Shown here one piece after another: positions 34,298 to 43,378 of a DNA stretch of 64,000 nt. Made by a program: the position numbers and the translations under genes. The stretch is from Lysobacter arvi (lineage in GTDB: Bacteria > Pseudomonadota > Gammaproteobacteria > Xanthomonadales > Xanthomonadaceae): assembly GCA_031216755.1 (NCBI GenBank), contig JARUHG010000004.1, positions 186,001 to 250,000 of the forward strand, read 5' to 3'. Each line of letters opens with the position of its first letter. The first letter of the stretch is position 1. The notes under the pieces are model-generated. The model was not told the DNA's origin. It saw nothing but the letters and a program-made list of their open reading frames with translations, and made no database searches.

Positions 34298-34471
34298 CGT
34301 CCGCCGCCTGCGTTGTAAGCGCTTACCTAAAGGCCCGGTGAAGGATCTGGGCGCCAAACCGCGAACTGCGTCGCGATTCGATGCGAACCCGACTTGCCAG
34401 CGCACGCGCCCCAGTCAGGATCGACGCAAACCAGATCCACCACCGCAACTCGCATGCACACAGGGGATTCC

Positions 34472-34825
34472 ATGAAGCGCCTGCTTTCGACCTTCGCGAT
34501 CGGCTTGCTGCTGCTTTCGCCGGTCGCCGCGTCCGCGTTCGACAAGGGCGGCCACGGCCGCGGACACGATCGCCACGACCGTCATGACCACTACGACGAC
34601 GATCATCACCACGATCGCGGCCCCGGCCGCAAGAACGGCCACTACAAGCACGACTACCGCCGCGGCGTGGTCTACGTCGAGCGTCGCGTCTACGTCGACG
34701 ATTACCGCCATTACGACCTGCATGCGCCGCCGCCGGGCCATCGCTGGGTGCGCAGCGACGACGGCCGCTACATCCTGATCGCGGTCGCCACCGGCATCAT
34801 CGCCGACGTGCTGCTGCATCACTGA
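34472..34825 (+). CDS. RcnB family protein (periplasmic, Ni/Co homeostasis family)
   Basis: 117 residues: signal peptide MKRLLSTFAIGLLLLSPVAASA, then a His/Asp-rich stretch (HGRGHDRHDRHDHYDDDHHH) suited to metal binding. The RcnB signature follows: PPPGHRWVRSDDGRYILIAV and a C-terminal ATGIIADVLLHH. E. coli RcnB modulates nickel/cobalt homeostasis with the RcnA efflux pump; no rcnA is nearby, so the metal link is by family only. A terminator follows directly. Confidence 0.87.
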   Translation: MKRLLSTFAIGLLLLSPVAASAFDKGGHGRGHDRHDRHDHYDDDHHHDRGPGRKNGHYKHDYRRGVVYVERRVYVDDYRHYDLHAPPPGHRWVRSDDGRYILIAVATGIIADVLLHH

Positions 34826-34847
34826 TCCAGCGCTCGAATGCACCTTC

Positions 34848-34874
34848 CGAAGGCCCCGGTTTCCGGGGCCTTCG
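34848..34874 (+). terminator. Terminator-like hairpin after the RcnB gene
   Basis: CGAAGGCCCCGG-TTT-CCGGGGCCTTCG, a perfect 12-bp stem starting 22 bp after the stop. The tail TGCGTTC is only weakly T-rich. Confidence 0.65.
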
Positions 34875-34981
34875 TGCGTTCAGGCTGAACGCGTCGCGCT
34901 AACGCATGGCTTACGCGATGGCGCGCCGTCGCTAACGGGCGGACTCCTACGGTGGTCGTTCCCCACACGAGCGTAGACACC

Positions 34982-35191
34982 ATGGGCACCAACAAGCACG
35001 CGCAGGACCGGGTGAAGAGCGGCCACAGCACGCCGCCGTCGGGTGGCAATCGCGACACCGACCGCGACCACGCGATGCGCGCCGGCCACGACGGTCCGAG
35101 CCAGCGCAAGCACGCCGTGCACAAGGAGCCGTCCACCCGCGACGAGGGCCGGGACGACCACCGCACCGGCAGCGACAAGCGCCATCACTGA
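34982..35191 (+). CDS. Small hydrophilic hypothetical protein, 69 aa
   Basis: ATG 34982 (MGTNKHAQDRVKSGHSTPPS). The product is almost free of hydrophobic residues and rich in His, Arg, Asp and Lys (DEGRDDHRTGSDKRHH), so it is expected to be disordered. It is followed 10 bp later by another hydrophilic small gene, forming a two-gene unit. No family recognised. Confidence 0.6.
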   Translation: MGTNKHAQDRVKSGHSTPPSGGNRDTDRDHAMRAGHDGPSQRKHAVHKEPSTRDEGRDDHRTGSDKRHH

Positions 35192-35201
35192 GGAGGACGC
35201 G

Positions 35202-35381
35202 ATGCGACCGGACAAACAGAAGTTGCAGGCCCAGCAGAAGTCGGGCGCGAAGGACCAGAAGAAGGATCTGGAAAACCGCCGGCAACCGAAGGCGGCGTCG
35301 CGTGCCGACAACGCGCCGTCGGACGAGAACGCGCTGGCGAAGGTGCGCCATCGCGAGCAGAAGGGCCCGACCCTCCACTGA
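35202..35381 (+). CDS. Small hydrophilic hypothetical protein, 59 aa
   Basis: ATG 35202 follows GAGGAGGACGCG, a near-perfect Shine-Dalgarno that overlaps the stop of the preceding gene. The protein is Lys/Gln/Asp rich (MRPDKQKLQAQQKSGAKDQK) and disorder-prone. Likely cotranscribed with 34982-35191. Unknown function. Confidence 0.62.
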   Translation: MRPDKQKLQAQQKSGAKDQKKDLENRRQPKAASRADNAPSDENALAKVRHREQKGPTLH

Positions 35382-35507
35382 CCCGTAGCGCCGCGCAACA
35401 CACGCGGCCTTCACTTTTCCGTGCACACACTGAACCGCGCCGCCCGCAGAGGGCGGCGCGCTGCCGTCGCGCGCCCGCGATGCGCACCCACCCGCACGGA
35501 GGACGCA

Positions 35508-36110
35508 GTGAAGACTTCCCCGCTCCCGCTCCGCCCCGTTTCCCTCGCGATCGTCCTGGCCCTGGCCGCCACCGCCGCGCACGCCGCCAAGCCGTCGCCG
35601 CCCGATCCCGCCCGCAGCGAGACCGCCGCCGTCGCCGTGACGGTCGAAGGCAAGGTCACCGACATCGACACACCCAATCGGCTCATCACCGTGGAAGGTC
35701 AGGACGGCAACACGGTGCAGGTGCATGCCGACGAAACCGTCCGCAACTTCACGCAGATCCGCAAGGGCGACACCGTGTCGCTGGATTACCTGCGCGCGGT
35801 CACCGTCGACATCCAGCCCGCCGGCAGCGCCGAGCCGGGCGCGTATATCCAGGAGAAGGAACAGGTCGCCAAGCCGGGCGAACGACCGGGCGCCGGTGCA
35901 GCGGAAGTCGTGACCGTGCTCGCGCCGATCCGCGCGATCGACACGAAACAGAACACCATCACCGTCGAGGGCCCGCGCGGGAACGTGGTGACGCTGGACG
36001 TGCGCAACCCCGAACACCAGGCGCGCCTGCCGCAGTTGAAGGTCGGCGACATGCTGCGCATCGCCTTCACCGAGGCCGCCGCCGTACAGGTGCGGCCGAA
36101 AGGGCGGTAG
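35508..36110 (+). CDS. Hypothetical periplasmic protein with duplicated beta domain
   Basis: 200 residues from a GTG start at 35508 that follows CGGAGGACGCA; the ATG further upstream has no signal sequence behind it. Signal peptide (LAIVLALAATAAHAA), then two related segments, VTVEGKVTDIDTPNRLITVE and VLAPIRAIDTKQNTITVEGP. Each continues into a VxVH/VTLDV strand, reminiscent of the DUF5666/OB-like repeats. Function unknown. Confidence 0.7.
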   Translation: MKTSPLPLRPVSLAIVLALAATAAHAAKPSPPDPARSETAAVAVTVEGKVTDIDTPNRLITVEGQDGNTVQVHADETVRNFTQIRKGDTVSLDYLRAVTVDIQPAGSAEPGAYIQEKEQVAKPGERPGAGAAEVVTVLAPIRAIDTKQNTITVEGPRGNVVTLDVRNPEHQARLPQLKVGDMLRIAFTEAAAVQVRPKGR

Positions 36111-36158
36111 TCCGATGAAGCCCCTCTTCCGCAGGGGAGAGGGGCCCGGAGTAAGGCG

Positions 36159-37145
36159 CTACGAGGCCACCGGATACGGCCCGTCCGCGAACACCGTGTC
36201 GTGATAGCCCTTGCTGCCCACCGCCTCGGCGAGCGGACTGCGGAAGTCCTCGCCACGACGCAGCGACTGGAGCACGCGCGCGAAGTCGTACTGCGGTCGC
36301 CAGCCCAGTTGCTCGCGCGCACGCGCGTTGACGTACACGCGATCGATCTGCGGAAACATGCGCCATCCGCGCGAGGCATACAGCGCCGGCGCGTCCGGGA
36401 AGTGCCGCGCCAGCACGGCGGCCGGATCGCGCCGCAGTTCGGGCAGGTCGTCGCGCGTGAACGGCGTCGTCGCCGAGATGATGTAGCGGCCGAAACCGAT
36501 CGCCTTCGCGCGCTCGACCGCGAGCAGGTGCGCGTCCACCGCATCGGCGATGTCCACGCGCCGGTACAGCAGTTCGTTCGCCTGCGCGTTGGCGGTCGAG
36601 AACCCGTTTCGCACGTCGATGCTGTCGTCGGGCTCCGGGAAGAAGCGCGACGTGCGCAACACGAGCACGGGCAGGCGGCGCTTGCGATGGAACAGCTCGC
36701 ACAATTGCTCGGCCGACAGCTTGGTCACGCCGTAGATGTTCTTCGGGATGGGCGCGACGTCCTCGTCGATCCACGCCGCCGGCTCGCCCATCGCCGGCGT
36801 CAGCGCCGCGCCGAAGGTGCTGGTGGTGCTGGTGAAGACGAACGACTCGACGTTCGCGAGCAGCGCCTCTTCCAGCAGGGCCAAGGTGCCGCTGATGTTG
36901 GTGTCGATGAAATCCTGCTGCGGATGCGTCGCCACGTGCGGCTTGTGCAGGGTCGCGGCGTGGATCACCGCGCGCACGCCCTTCATGCGGCGGCGCACGA
37001 AGTCGCGGTCGGTGATCGAGCCGACGTGGTCGGTGAATGCGGAAGGCTTGATGTCGATGCCGATCGCGTCGCGGCCGCTCGCGCGCAGCACGCGCATCAG
37101 TCCTTCGCCCAGATGGCCGGCGCTGCCGGTCACGAGAAGGGTCAT
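36159..37145 (-). CDS. NAD-dependent epimerase/dehydratase family protein
   Basis: 328-residue extended short-chain dehydrogenase. The NAD motif TGSAGHLGEG opens the protein, the active-site Tyr-Lys is in NIYGVTKLSAEQL, and the catalytic Ser/Thr is in FVFTSTTSTFG. The C-terminal half resembles the UDP-sugar epimerase substrate domain. Substrate unknown. No sugar-biosynthesis neighbours are present. Confidence 0.87.
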   Translation of the reverse strand: MTLLVTGSAGHLGEGLMRVLRASGRDAIGIDIKPSAFTDHVGSITDRDFVRRRMKGVRAVIHAATLHKPHVATHPQQDFIDTNISGTLALLEEALLANVESFVFTSTTSTFGAALTPAMGEPAAWIDEDVAPIPKNIYGVTKLSAEQLCELFHRKRRLPVLVLRTSRFFPEPDDSIDVRNGFSTANAQANELLYRRVDIADAVDAHLLAVERAKAIGFGRYIISATTPFTRDDLPELRRDPAAVLARHFPDAPALYASRGWRMFPQIDRVYVNARAREQLGWRPQYDFARVLQSLRRGEDFRSPLAEAVGSKGYHDTVFADGPYPVAS

Positions 37146-37355
37146 GGAATCGCTCCGATGACGTGGGGCATTCGATTATGCGGTGGTTTTGTGGCGGATC
37201 GGCGGCAGCCGGCGAGCGGCGGGGCGCGGCGGCGCCCCGGATGCTCCATGGCCCGAGCGGAACATTGGCTCCACCCGGCGGCCCGATAGTGGCTCTCGAA
37301 GGGAGCCGCCTGCGCGCCTACCGTCGTCCTGCCCATCCCCGTCGAGGACACGACG

Positions 37356-37829
37356 ATGACGATCCGCCCGCTCCTGCGTCACTGCGTTCCGGCCGCTGCC
37401 TGCCTGCTGCTCCTGTCCGCCCTTGCCCCGGCGTTCGCCGGCGACCACGGCCGCGCCCGCGGCTGCGCGCGCCAGTTCGAACTGGCCCAGCGCATGGACA
37501 TGGAATCCTTCCGCGATTACGACGCCGAAACCTTCCGCGCCGTGCACGACGAACGCGCGATCACCGTCTTCGCCAGCGGCGCGAGGCGCGTCGGCATCGA
37601 CGCGATCATGACCGCGTTGGCCAGCCACTTCGCCGACCGCGAGGCGAAATGGAGCTGGACGGAGGTCTACCGCGTCGTCGACGGCTGCAATTCCGCGTTC
37701 ATCCTGTACGAGACGGTGTACGAAATCCCCCGCATCGGCTTCCGGCAGCGCGCGTACACCGGCGTGACCTACAGCCACGATGGACGCCGCTGGCTCGCGA
37801 TCGCCGACCAGGGCACGCCGCTGCCGTGA
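37356..37829 (+). CDS. Secreted NTF2-like (SnoaL/DUF4440-type) protein
   Basis: 157 residues with signal peptide (VPAAACLLLLSALAPAFAG). The mature part carries the cone-shaped NTF2-like pattern: MDMESFRDYDAETFRAVHDE, TVFASGARRVGIDAIMTALA, and a C-terminal YTGVTYSHDGRRWLAIADQG. Two cysteines may form a disulfide. It may be a ligand-binding or stress protein; no catalytic assignment is possible. Confidence 0.72.
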   Translation: MTIRPLLRHCVPAAACLLLLSALAPAFAGDHGRARGCARQFELAQRMDMESFRDYDAETFRAVHDERAITVFASGARRVGIDAIMTALASHFADREAKWSWTEVYRVVDGCNSAFILYETVYEIPRIGFRQRAYTGVTYSHDGRRWLAIADQGTPLP

Positions 37830-38031
37830 GGTGTGTTCCAGCCCCTCTTCCTTCCGGGAGAGGGGTTGGAACGAAGGGGCAACGAAGCAGCAGAGGTGAT
37901 CGATCTCGGGCGTACGGCGCTATTGGCTTTGCGTTTCGCCCCTCTCCAGATCACCGCTGCAACGCCCATGGATTCCCGCCTTCGCGGGAATGATGGGCAA
38001 GGGTGGACGCGCGACTGGCGCGCATCGACGC

Positions 38032-38436
38032 TCAAGATTCGCCCGTTCCCTCCAACGTCCGCTTCATCACCGACAACCCCTCCGCGATCCTTCCATCGAC
38101 CGTGGAAGCCGCCTCGTCCGGCAGCAGATCGGCAATCCAGCGGATCCTCGTTCGATCACCGCCCAGGTCGAACGCCTGCACCGACGCGTTGTAGTGCTCG
38201 AACGGGCCGCCAACCGCCGCCCACGCGACGCGATGCCGCGCGTCGTCGATGTCGAGGATCGGTTCGCGCAGCACCGAACCGTTGCCGAACGTCACCACGC
38301 GCACGCGGCCTTCCATGCGGCAGTCCGCGACGAAGCCGGGGACGAGCCGCTGATGGATGCGGCCGACGTCGCGCAACGCGTCCCACGCATCGCGCAGCGG
38401 AACGTCCACGTCGATGTCGCGCTGGATCGAAGCCAT
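38032..38436 (-). CDS. SRPBCC-family (polyketide cyclase/lipid-transport-like) protein
   Basis: 134 residues starting MASIQRDIDVDVPLRDAWDA, the usual SRPBCC beginning, with GGGAG upstream. The frame continues upstream to 38535 but without homology-like features. Blocks LVPGFVADCRMEGRVRVVTF and GPFEHYNASVQAFDLGGDRT fit the START-like cavity fold. Binds an unknown hydrophobic ligand, if it follows the family. Confidence 0.82.
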   Translation of the reverse strand: MASIQRDIDVDVPLRDAWDALRDVGRIHQRLVPGFVADCRMEGRVRVVTFGNGSVLREPILDIDDARHRVAWAAVGGPFEHYNASVQAFDLGGDRTRIRWIADLLPDEAASTVDGRIAEGLSVMKRTLEGTGES

Positions 38437-38719
38437 CTCGCGCTCCCGGCCGTTGATGTGCGCAGCGTGGCCGCGTCGCGGCGCACGCGCCACGTCCGCC
38501 GCCTGCCTCCCGACCGGCGGTGCTTTCGGATTCATCCTATGGAGCCGCGATCGCCGCGCGGCGACGCTGGCGTCGGCCGTTGCGAGTCGGCCGGATGCCC
38601 ATTCCCCCGGGCATCCCTCCTTTCAGGGCTGCCACGCGTTCGGCAGCCTTCTTTTTTGCCTGCACGCGCCGCCGCCGCACCGCGCCGTATCCTGTGCGCC
38701 CCCTCCGCGGCCGCGCGCC

Positions 38720-39250
38720 ATGCATTCCGAATACGACCCCGACGACAACTTCGCCCGCGCCTTCCACGATGACGCCGACCTCGACGAGGACGCCGCACAG
38801 GAAGCGGTCGCCTGGCAGTTCCTTCTGCTGGTCAACCCGGACGACGAGGACGCGGCGATGGAGCAGTTCGGGCGCTGCCGCGAAGCGCTGGCCGACGGCG
38901 ACGACGCGGTGCAGGCGCTGCGCGAGGCGATCGACTGGCGCGCCGGGTTCCATGTGGACGAGTCCGATGCGGCCGGGCTGATCGACGTGCTCGATGAACT
39001 CGCCGCGCGGTTCGGCCTGCGCATCGACTGGGGCTTCGATGCGGACGACGACGACGCGCTCTCCGAAGCCGAGGTGCCCGCGCTGGTCAACGTCGCCTTC
39101 GATCGCCTGCGCGAACACCACTACACGCTCTGGACCTACGAAACGGGCGAGCCCACGCAGGCCGGCTTCATCACGCGGCAGCGCGACGACGAGGCGCTGC
39201 GCATGGTGGCCGGCGCGCTGGGGTTCCACGTGCGCACCGGCGCGCTCTAG
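38720..39250 (+). CDS. DUF6630-like hypothetical protein
   Basis: 176-residue, strongly acidic soluble protein (DPDDNFARAFHDDADLDEDA). Recognisable blocks are AWQFLLLVNPDDEDAAMEQF, AIDWRAGFHVDESDAAGLID and the end DDEALRMVAGALGFHVRTG. I associate them with a Xanthomonadaceae family (DUF6630); a distant RraB resemblance (YTLWTYETG) is possible but weak. It converges with the histidine-kinase gene 2 bp away. Confidence 0.7.
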   Translation: MHSEYDPDDNFARAFHDDADLDEDAAQEAVAWQFLLLVNPDDEDAAMEQFGRCREALADGDDAVQALREAIDWRAGFHVDESDAAGLIDVLDELAARFGLRIDWGFDADDDDALSEAEVPALVNVAFDRLREHHYTLWTYETGEPTQAGFITRQRDDEALRMVAGALGFHVRTGAL

Positions 39251-39252
39251 CG

Positions 39253-40404
39253 TCAGCGCATCGGGAATCGCACGACGAACTGGCTGCCTTTCCCGGGCCC
39301 TTCGCTGCGCGCCTGCACGGTGCCGCCGTGCAGCTCGATGATCTTCTTCACCAGCGCAAGGCCGAGCCCGAGCCCCAGTTTCGAGCTGTCCAGGCGAGGC
39401 AGCGTGAACATCTCGAACAGGCGCTCGAGCCGGTCCGGCGCGATGCCGATGCCCTCATCGGTCACGCGCACGATCACCTCCGGGCCCTCGACGGTGCCGC
39501 TCACCCAGATCCGGCCCGGAGGCGGCGTGTAACGCAGCGCGTTGGCGATCAGGTTCACGAAGACCTGCTGCATGCGCATGGGATCCACCTCGGCGTGGAT
39601 CTCGTGCTCGGGCACCAGCACGCTGACCCGGCGGTCCTCCTGCTGCATCTGGCGCTTGGCGATGGAAGTCGAGTGTTCGAGCATCTCGCGCAGGTTGCAG
39701 GTGGCCTTGTCCAGGCGGAAACCGTCCGAGCCGACCTTGCTGTGCTGCATCAGGTCCTCGATCAGGCGCGCGGCGAGGGTCACGTTGCGCTCGATCAGAT
39801 CCAGCGGCTCGGTCGGCACCGGCAGCTGGTCGCCGATCTTCCGCTTCAGCATGCCCGCCGCCAGGCTGATGCCCGACAACGGATTGCGCAGTTCGTGCGC
39901 CAGCAGCGCGATCGCCGCGCTCTTCTTGTCGCTGGCCTCGCACGCGGCGCGGCAGCGTTTTCGGCTGCTTTCCAGCTGCATCTTCACTTCGGTCAGGTCG
40001 CGGAACAGCTTGAGGAAGGCGCAGCAGGCCATTTCCTCGGTGAACGGCCCCAGGTAGACGGTGACGCCCGACGCCCAGAAACGAGAACCGTCCAGCCGCG
40101 ACAGCCAGCGATCGTCGGACGCCGTCCCGCGCGCCCGGGCCTCCATCAGTTCGTGCTCGGGGATGCCGCCGGCGATGTCGCTGGGGATGAAGATCGAGGA
40201 CAGGTCGCGCCCGACCAGTTCGCCCCGCCGCGCGCCGAGGATCACCTCGGCACCTGAATTGGTCCAGGTGATGTTGCCGCTGCTGCCGACCAGCAGCGCG
40301 GCGTGTTCGGGCGAGCGCACGGCGAACGCCCACAGCATGTCCTTGATGACGCTTTCGTCGACTGCGATGCCGTCCCGTGGCGCGAAGCGCGGTTCGTCGA
40401 TCAT
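39253..40404 (-). CDS. PAS-domain sensor histidine kinase
   Basis: 383 residues, no membrane segment. An N-terminal PAS domain (AALLVGSSGNITWTNSGAEV) is followed by a helical linker. The HisKA H-box is AIALLAHELRNPLSGISLAA, and the HATPase domain has N-box VFVNLIANALRYTP, G1 VTDEGIGIAPD and G2 LGLGLGLALVKKIIELHGG. Cytoplasmic, so it senses an internal signal. No response regulator is adjacent. ATG 40404 preferred; an ATG at 40419 is possible. Confidence 0.88.
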   Translation of the reverse strand: MIDEPRFAPRDGIAVDESVIKDMLWAFAVRSPEHAALLVGSSGNITWTNSGAEVILGARRGELVGRDLSSIFIPSDIAGGIPEHELMEARARGTASDDRWLSRLDGSRFWASGVTVYLGPFTEEMACCAFLKLFRDLTEVKMQLESSRKRCRAACEASDKKSAAIALLAHELRNPLSGISLAAGMLKRKIGDQLPVPTEPLDLIERNVTLAARLIEDLMQHSKVGSDGFRLDKATCNLREMLEHSTSIAKRQMQQEDRRVSVLVPEHEIHAEVDPMRMQQVFVNLIANALRYTPPPGRIWVSGTVEGPEVIVRVTDEGIGIAPDRLERLFEMFTLPRLDSSKLGLGLGLALVKKIIELHGGTVQARSEGPGKGSQFVVRFPMR

Positions 40405-40543
40405 CGCAGGCCCCCGCATGGTTGGGCCGAGTGTGCGCCCGCACGCGGGCGGCGTCCGTGAAGAATCGCGTGCCGGAGGTTTCATCGCTGCAACATGAGG
40501 CGATGCCCGATACGCTTGGGCCCGGCTTTCCAGGAGCGGACCC

Positions 40544-41758
40544 ATGCGCGTGATTCGATGGCTGGCACCCTTGGCGATCCTCGGTGCGTTCGTCCTGCCG
40601 GCGTGCGCGGCGACACCGGTGGGGAGCGTGCGCGTCGCGTTCGACCGGGACGGCACCACCGACACGCAATCGCAGGGCTTCGCCGACGTGGCGGCACGGC
40701 GCGCGATCAGCGCCGACGATCCGGTGCGCGTGGCGTCGATTTCCAAGCTCGTCACCGCCATCGGCGCGATGCGGCTGGTGGAACAGGGCAAGCTCGACCT
40801 CGACGCCGACCTGTCGCCGCTGCTGGGCTGGCGATTGCGGCATCCGGTGTTTCCCGATGCGCCGATCACGCTGCGCCTGCTGCTGTCGCACCGCGCCGGC
40901 CTGACCGACGCGGCCGGCTACTGGAAGGTGCCGCTCGATGGCGCGCTGCGCGACATCACCGACGATCCGCGCGCGTGGGACGATGCACACGCACCGGGGA
41001 CGTTCTTCCGTTACGCCAATCTCGATTTCCCGATCGTCGCTTCGGCGATGGAACGGGCCACGGGCGAGCGTTTCGACCGGCTCATGCAACGGCTCGTGTT
41101 CGCCCCGTTGAAGATCGAGGCGTGCTTCAACTGGGAAAGCTGCAGCCCCGAAACCGCCAGGCGCGCGGTGGTGCAGTACGACCGCGCCGGCGCGCCGGTG
41201 TACGACGACCTTCGCGGCCGGAAGCCCGAATGCGCGGTCATCCGTTCGACGAAGCGCGATTGCGATCTGTCGCAGTGGACGCCCGGCCGCAACGGCGCGA
41301 TGTTCTCGCCGCAGGGCGGGCTGCGCATTTCCGCCAACGGCCTGGCACGGATCGGCCGCATGCTGCTGCGCGACGGCGAACTCGACGGCGTGCGGCTGCT
41401 CTCGCCCGCATCGGTGCGCACGATGATGCAACCGCACTGGACCTACACGCCCGACAACGGCCTTACCGTGGAAGAGGACGCCAGCGGGCAATCGCGCAGC
41501 GGGTTCTTCTGCCGCTATGGCCTGGCGGTGCAGACCTTGGCGACGAAACTCGACGGATGCCGCGACGATCCCTTCGGCGATGGCGTCGAACGCAGCGGCC
41601 ATGCCGGCGCGGCGTACGGTCTGTTGTCGGGCTTGTGGCTGGATCGCACGTCCGGCAAGGGCGTCGTCTACTTCGCGACCGGCGTGGAAGACGCGCCGCC
41701 CGGCGCGCATTCGGCGTTCACGCAGGTGGAGGAAACGCTGGCGCGTGGCGAGCGGTAG
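40544..41758 (+). CDS. Beta-lactamase-fold serine hydrolase (class C/PBP4-like family)
   Basis: 404 residues with an N-terminal signal ending in an LPACA lipobox-like site. The SxxK motif is S65-I-S-K68 in VASISKLVTAIGAMR, and the YxN motif is YANLDFPIV. Lipid-anchored periplasmic or secreted hydrolase; may be a D-aminopeptidase, esterase or beta-lactamase-like enzyme. The RBS CAGGAGCGGACCC supports the start. True beta-lactamase activity should not be assumed. Confidence 0.85.
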   Translation: MRVIRWLAPLAILGAFVLPACAATPVGSVRVAFDRDGTTDTQSQGFADVAARRAISADDPVRVASISKLVTAIGAMRLVEQGKLDLDADLSPLLGWRLRHPVFPDAPITLRLLLSHRAGLTDAAGYWKVPLDGALRDITDDPRAWDDAHAPGTFFRYANLDFPIVASAMERATGERFDRLMQRLVFAPLKIEACFNWESCSPETARRAVVQYDRAGAPVYDDLRGRKPECAVIRSTKRDCDLSQWTPGRNGAMFSPQGGLRISANGLARIGRMLLRDGELDGVRLLSPASVRTMMQPHWTYTPDNGLTVEEDASGQSRSGFFCRYGLAVQTLATKLDGCRDDPFGDGVERSGHAGAAYGLLSGLWLDRTSGKGVVYFATGVEDAPPGAHSAFTQVEETLARGER

Positions 41759-41942
41759 CGGCCGAGCGACGTTCCTGCGGCCGCAACCCGCGCAGGGTCG
41801 AAGGCTGCACCGGGAGGGCGTAGCAGGCCGAACAGCGCTCTTGCGTCATGGGCCTAACGCGCTGTGGCGCGTCATCGCAACCACGGCTGGATTGCACGCA
41901 GACGCCGTGCCCTCGCTTAGCCGGCCTGCGAATGCACGGGTT

Positions 41943-43157
41943 TCAGGCCGCGTCTTCCAGCGCGGTCGCTTCGGTGCGACGAAGGTCCGCGCGCGCCCAG
42001 GCGTAGATCAGCAGGCCGCACACGGCCGTCGCCGCGCCGACGACGCCGGTGGAGGTCCAGCCGTAGCCGGCCGTGATCGCCATGCCGCCCAGCCACGGAC
42101 CGAGCGCGTTGGCGAAGTTGAAGGCCGAATGGTTCGACGCGGCCGCCAGCGTCTGCGCCTCGCGCGCCACGTCCATCAGGTGCGCCTGCAGCACCGTGGC
42201 CAATGCGCCCATGGTGCCGACCGCGAGCACCGCGGGAAGCACGGTCCACGGCGACTTCGCCGCGAGCGGGAACACCAGCAGCACCGCGATCGACCACAGC
42301 AGCAGCATCGGCACGGCGCGGAACTGGAAGCGGTCGAACATCCAGCCGCCGCCGAGCGTGCCGAGGATGCCGCCGATGCCGAACGCGACCAGTCCGAACG
42401 GCACGAAGGTCTCGCGCACGCCGGTGACGTGCACCAGCGTCGGCGTGAGATAGCTGAAGACGCAGAACATGCCGGCGAAACCGATCGCGCCGATGCCCAG
42501 CGCCAGCCACACCGGCTTGCGGTTGAAGTCGCGCAGTTCGCGCAGGGCATCGGGTCGCGGTGCGTTCATGCCGCGCGGAAGCACGCGCATCGTCATCGCG
42601 ACGGTGGCCATCGCGAGCAGCGTGACCAGGCCGAAGGCCCAGCGCCAGCCGAAGGTCTGGCCCATCCACGTCGCCAGCGGGTTGCCGACCAGCAGCGAGA
42701 TCGCCAGGCCCAGCATCACGCGGCCGACGGCGGCGCCGCGTTGCTCGGGCGGCGTGATGCGCGCGGCCACCAGCGCGGCGATGCCGAAGTACGCGCCGTG
42801 CGGCAGGCCGGCGACGAAGCGGGCACCCATCAACGTGAAATAGCCCGGCGCGAGCGCGCTGGCGAGGTTGCCCAGCGCGTAGAAGCCCATCAGGCACAGC
42901 AGCAGGCTGCGGCGCGAAAGCCGGTTGCCCAGGATCGCCAGCGTCGGCGCGCCGACCACCACGCCAAGCGCGTAGGCGCTGATGACGTGGCCGACCTGCG
43001 GCTCGGTGACGCCCAGGCTGCGCGCGATGTCGCTGATCAGCCCCATCACGACGAACTCGCTGGTGCCGATGGCGAAACCGCCCATCGCGAGCGCGAACAG
43101 GATGAGGGCGACCTGGCGCGGGCTCAGCGCCGGCGCGGCGGGGGATACAGGGGACAT
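41943..43157 (-). CDS. MFS transporter, AraJ/YdhP-type efflux
   Basis: 404 residues, 12 transmembrane helices. The N-terminus ALILFALAMGGFAIGTSEFV is the hallmark of this sugar/drug efflux branch (AraJ, YdhP, CmlA-like). Loop motif GNRLSRRSLLLCLMGFYALG and AGLPHGAYFGIAALVAARI support the call. A start at 43175 is an alternative. Substrate unknown. Confidence 0.87.
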   Translation of the reverse strand: MSPVSPAAPALSPRQVALILFALAMGGFAIGTSEFVVMGLISDIARSLGVTEPQVGHVISAYALGVVVGAPTLAILGNRLSRRSLLLCLMGFYALGNLASALAPGYFTLMGARFVAGLPHGAYFGIAALVAARITPPEQRGAAVGRVMLGLAISLLVGNPLATWMGQTFGWRWAFGLVTLLAMATVAMTMRVLPRGMNAPRPDALRELRDFNRKPVWLALGIGAIGFAGMFCVFSYLTPTLVHVTGVRETFVPFGLVAFGIGGILGTLGGGWMFDRFQFRAVPMLLLWSIAVLLVFPLAAKSPWTVLPAVLAVGTMGALATVLQAHLMDVAREAQTLAAASNHSAFNFANALGPWLGGMAITAGYGWTSTGVVGAATAVCGLLIYAWARADLRRTEATALEDAA

Positions 43158-43378
43158 GGCGCCATTATGTTGCATTGCAGCAGGTGGTGCGACCCACGGA
43201 AGGTGAACGGACTCAGCCGCAGTGCTGCTCGCCGGTTTGCCTCTCTGCCGTCATCCCCGCGAACGCGGGAATCCATTGGCCGTCCATCATCCCGGCCGCC
43301 GGCGGCGGTGAGGTCCGCGAGCACGGGCCCGCCTTCGCCGCAACGGCATCCTTGATGCAGCCGGGTTGTTCGCCTGGG

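Noticed and set aside
40544-41758. Antibiotic-resistance beta-lactamase
   Set aside because: SxxK and YxN are present, but I cannot point to a KTG-type motif with confidence, and the general serine-hydrolase family is far broader.
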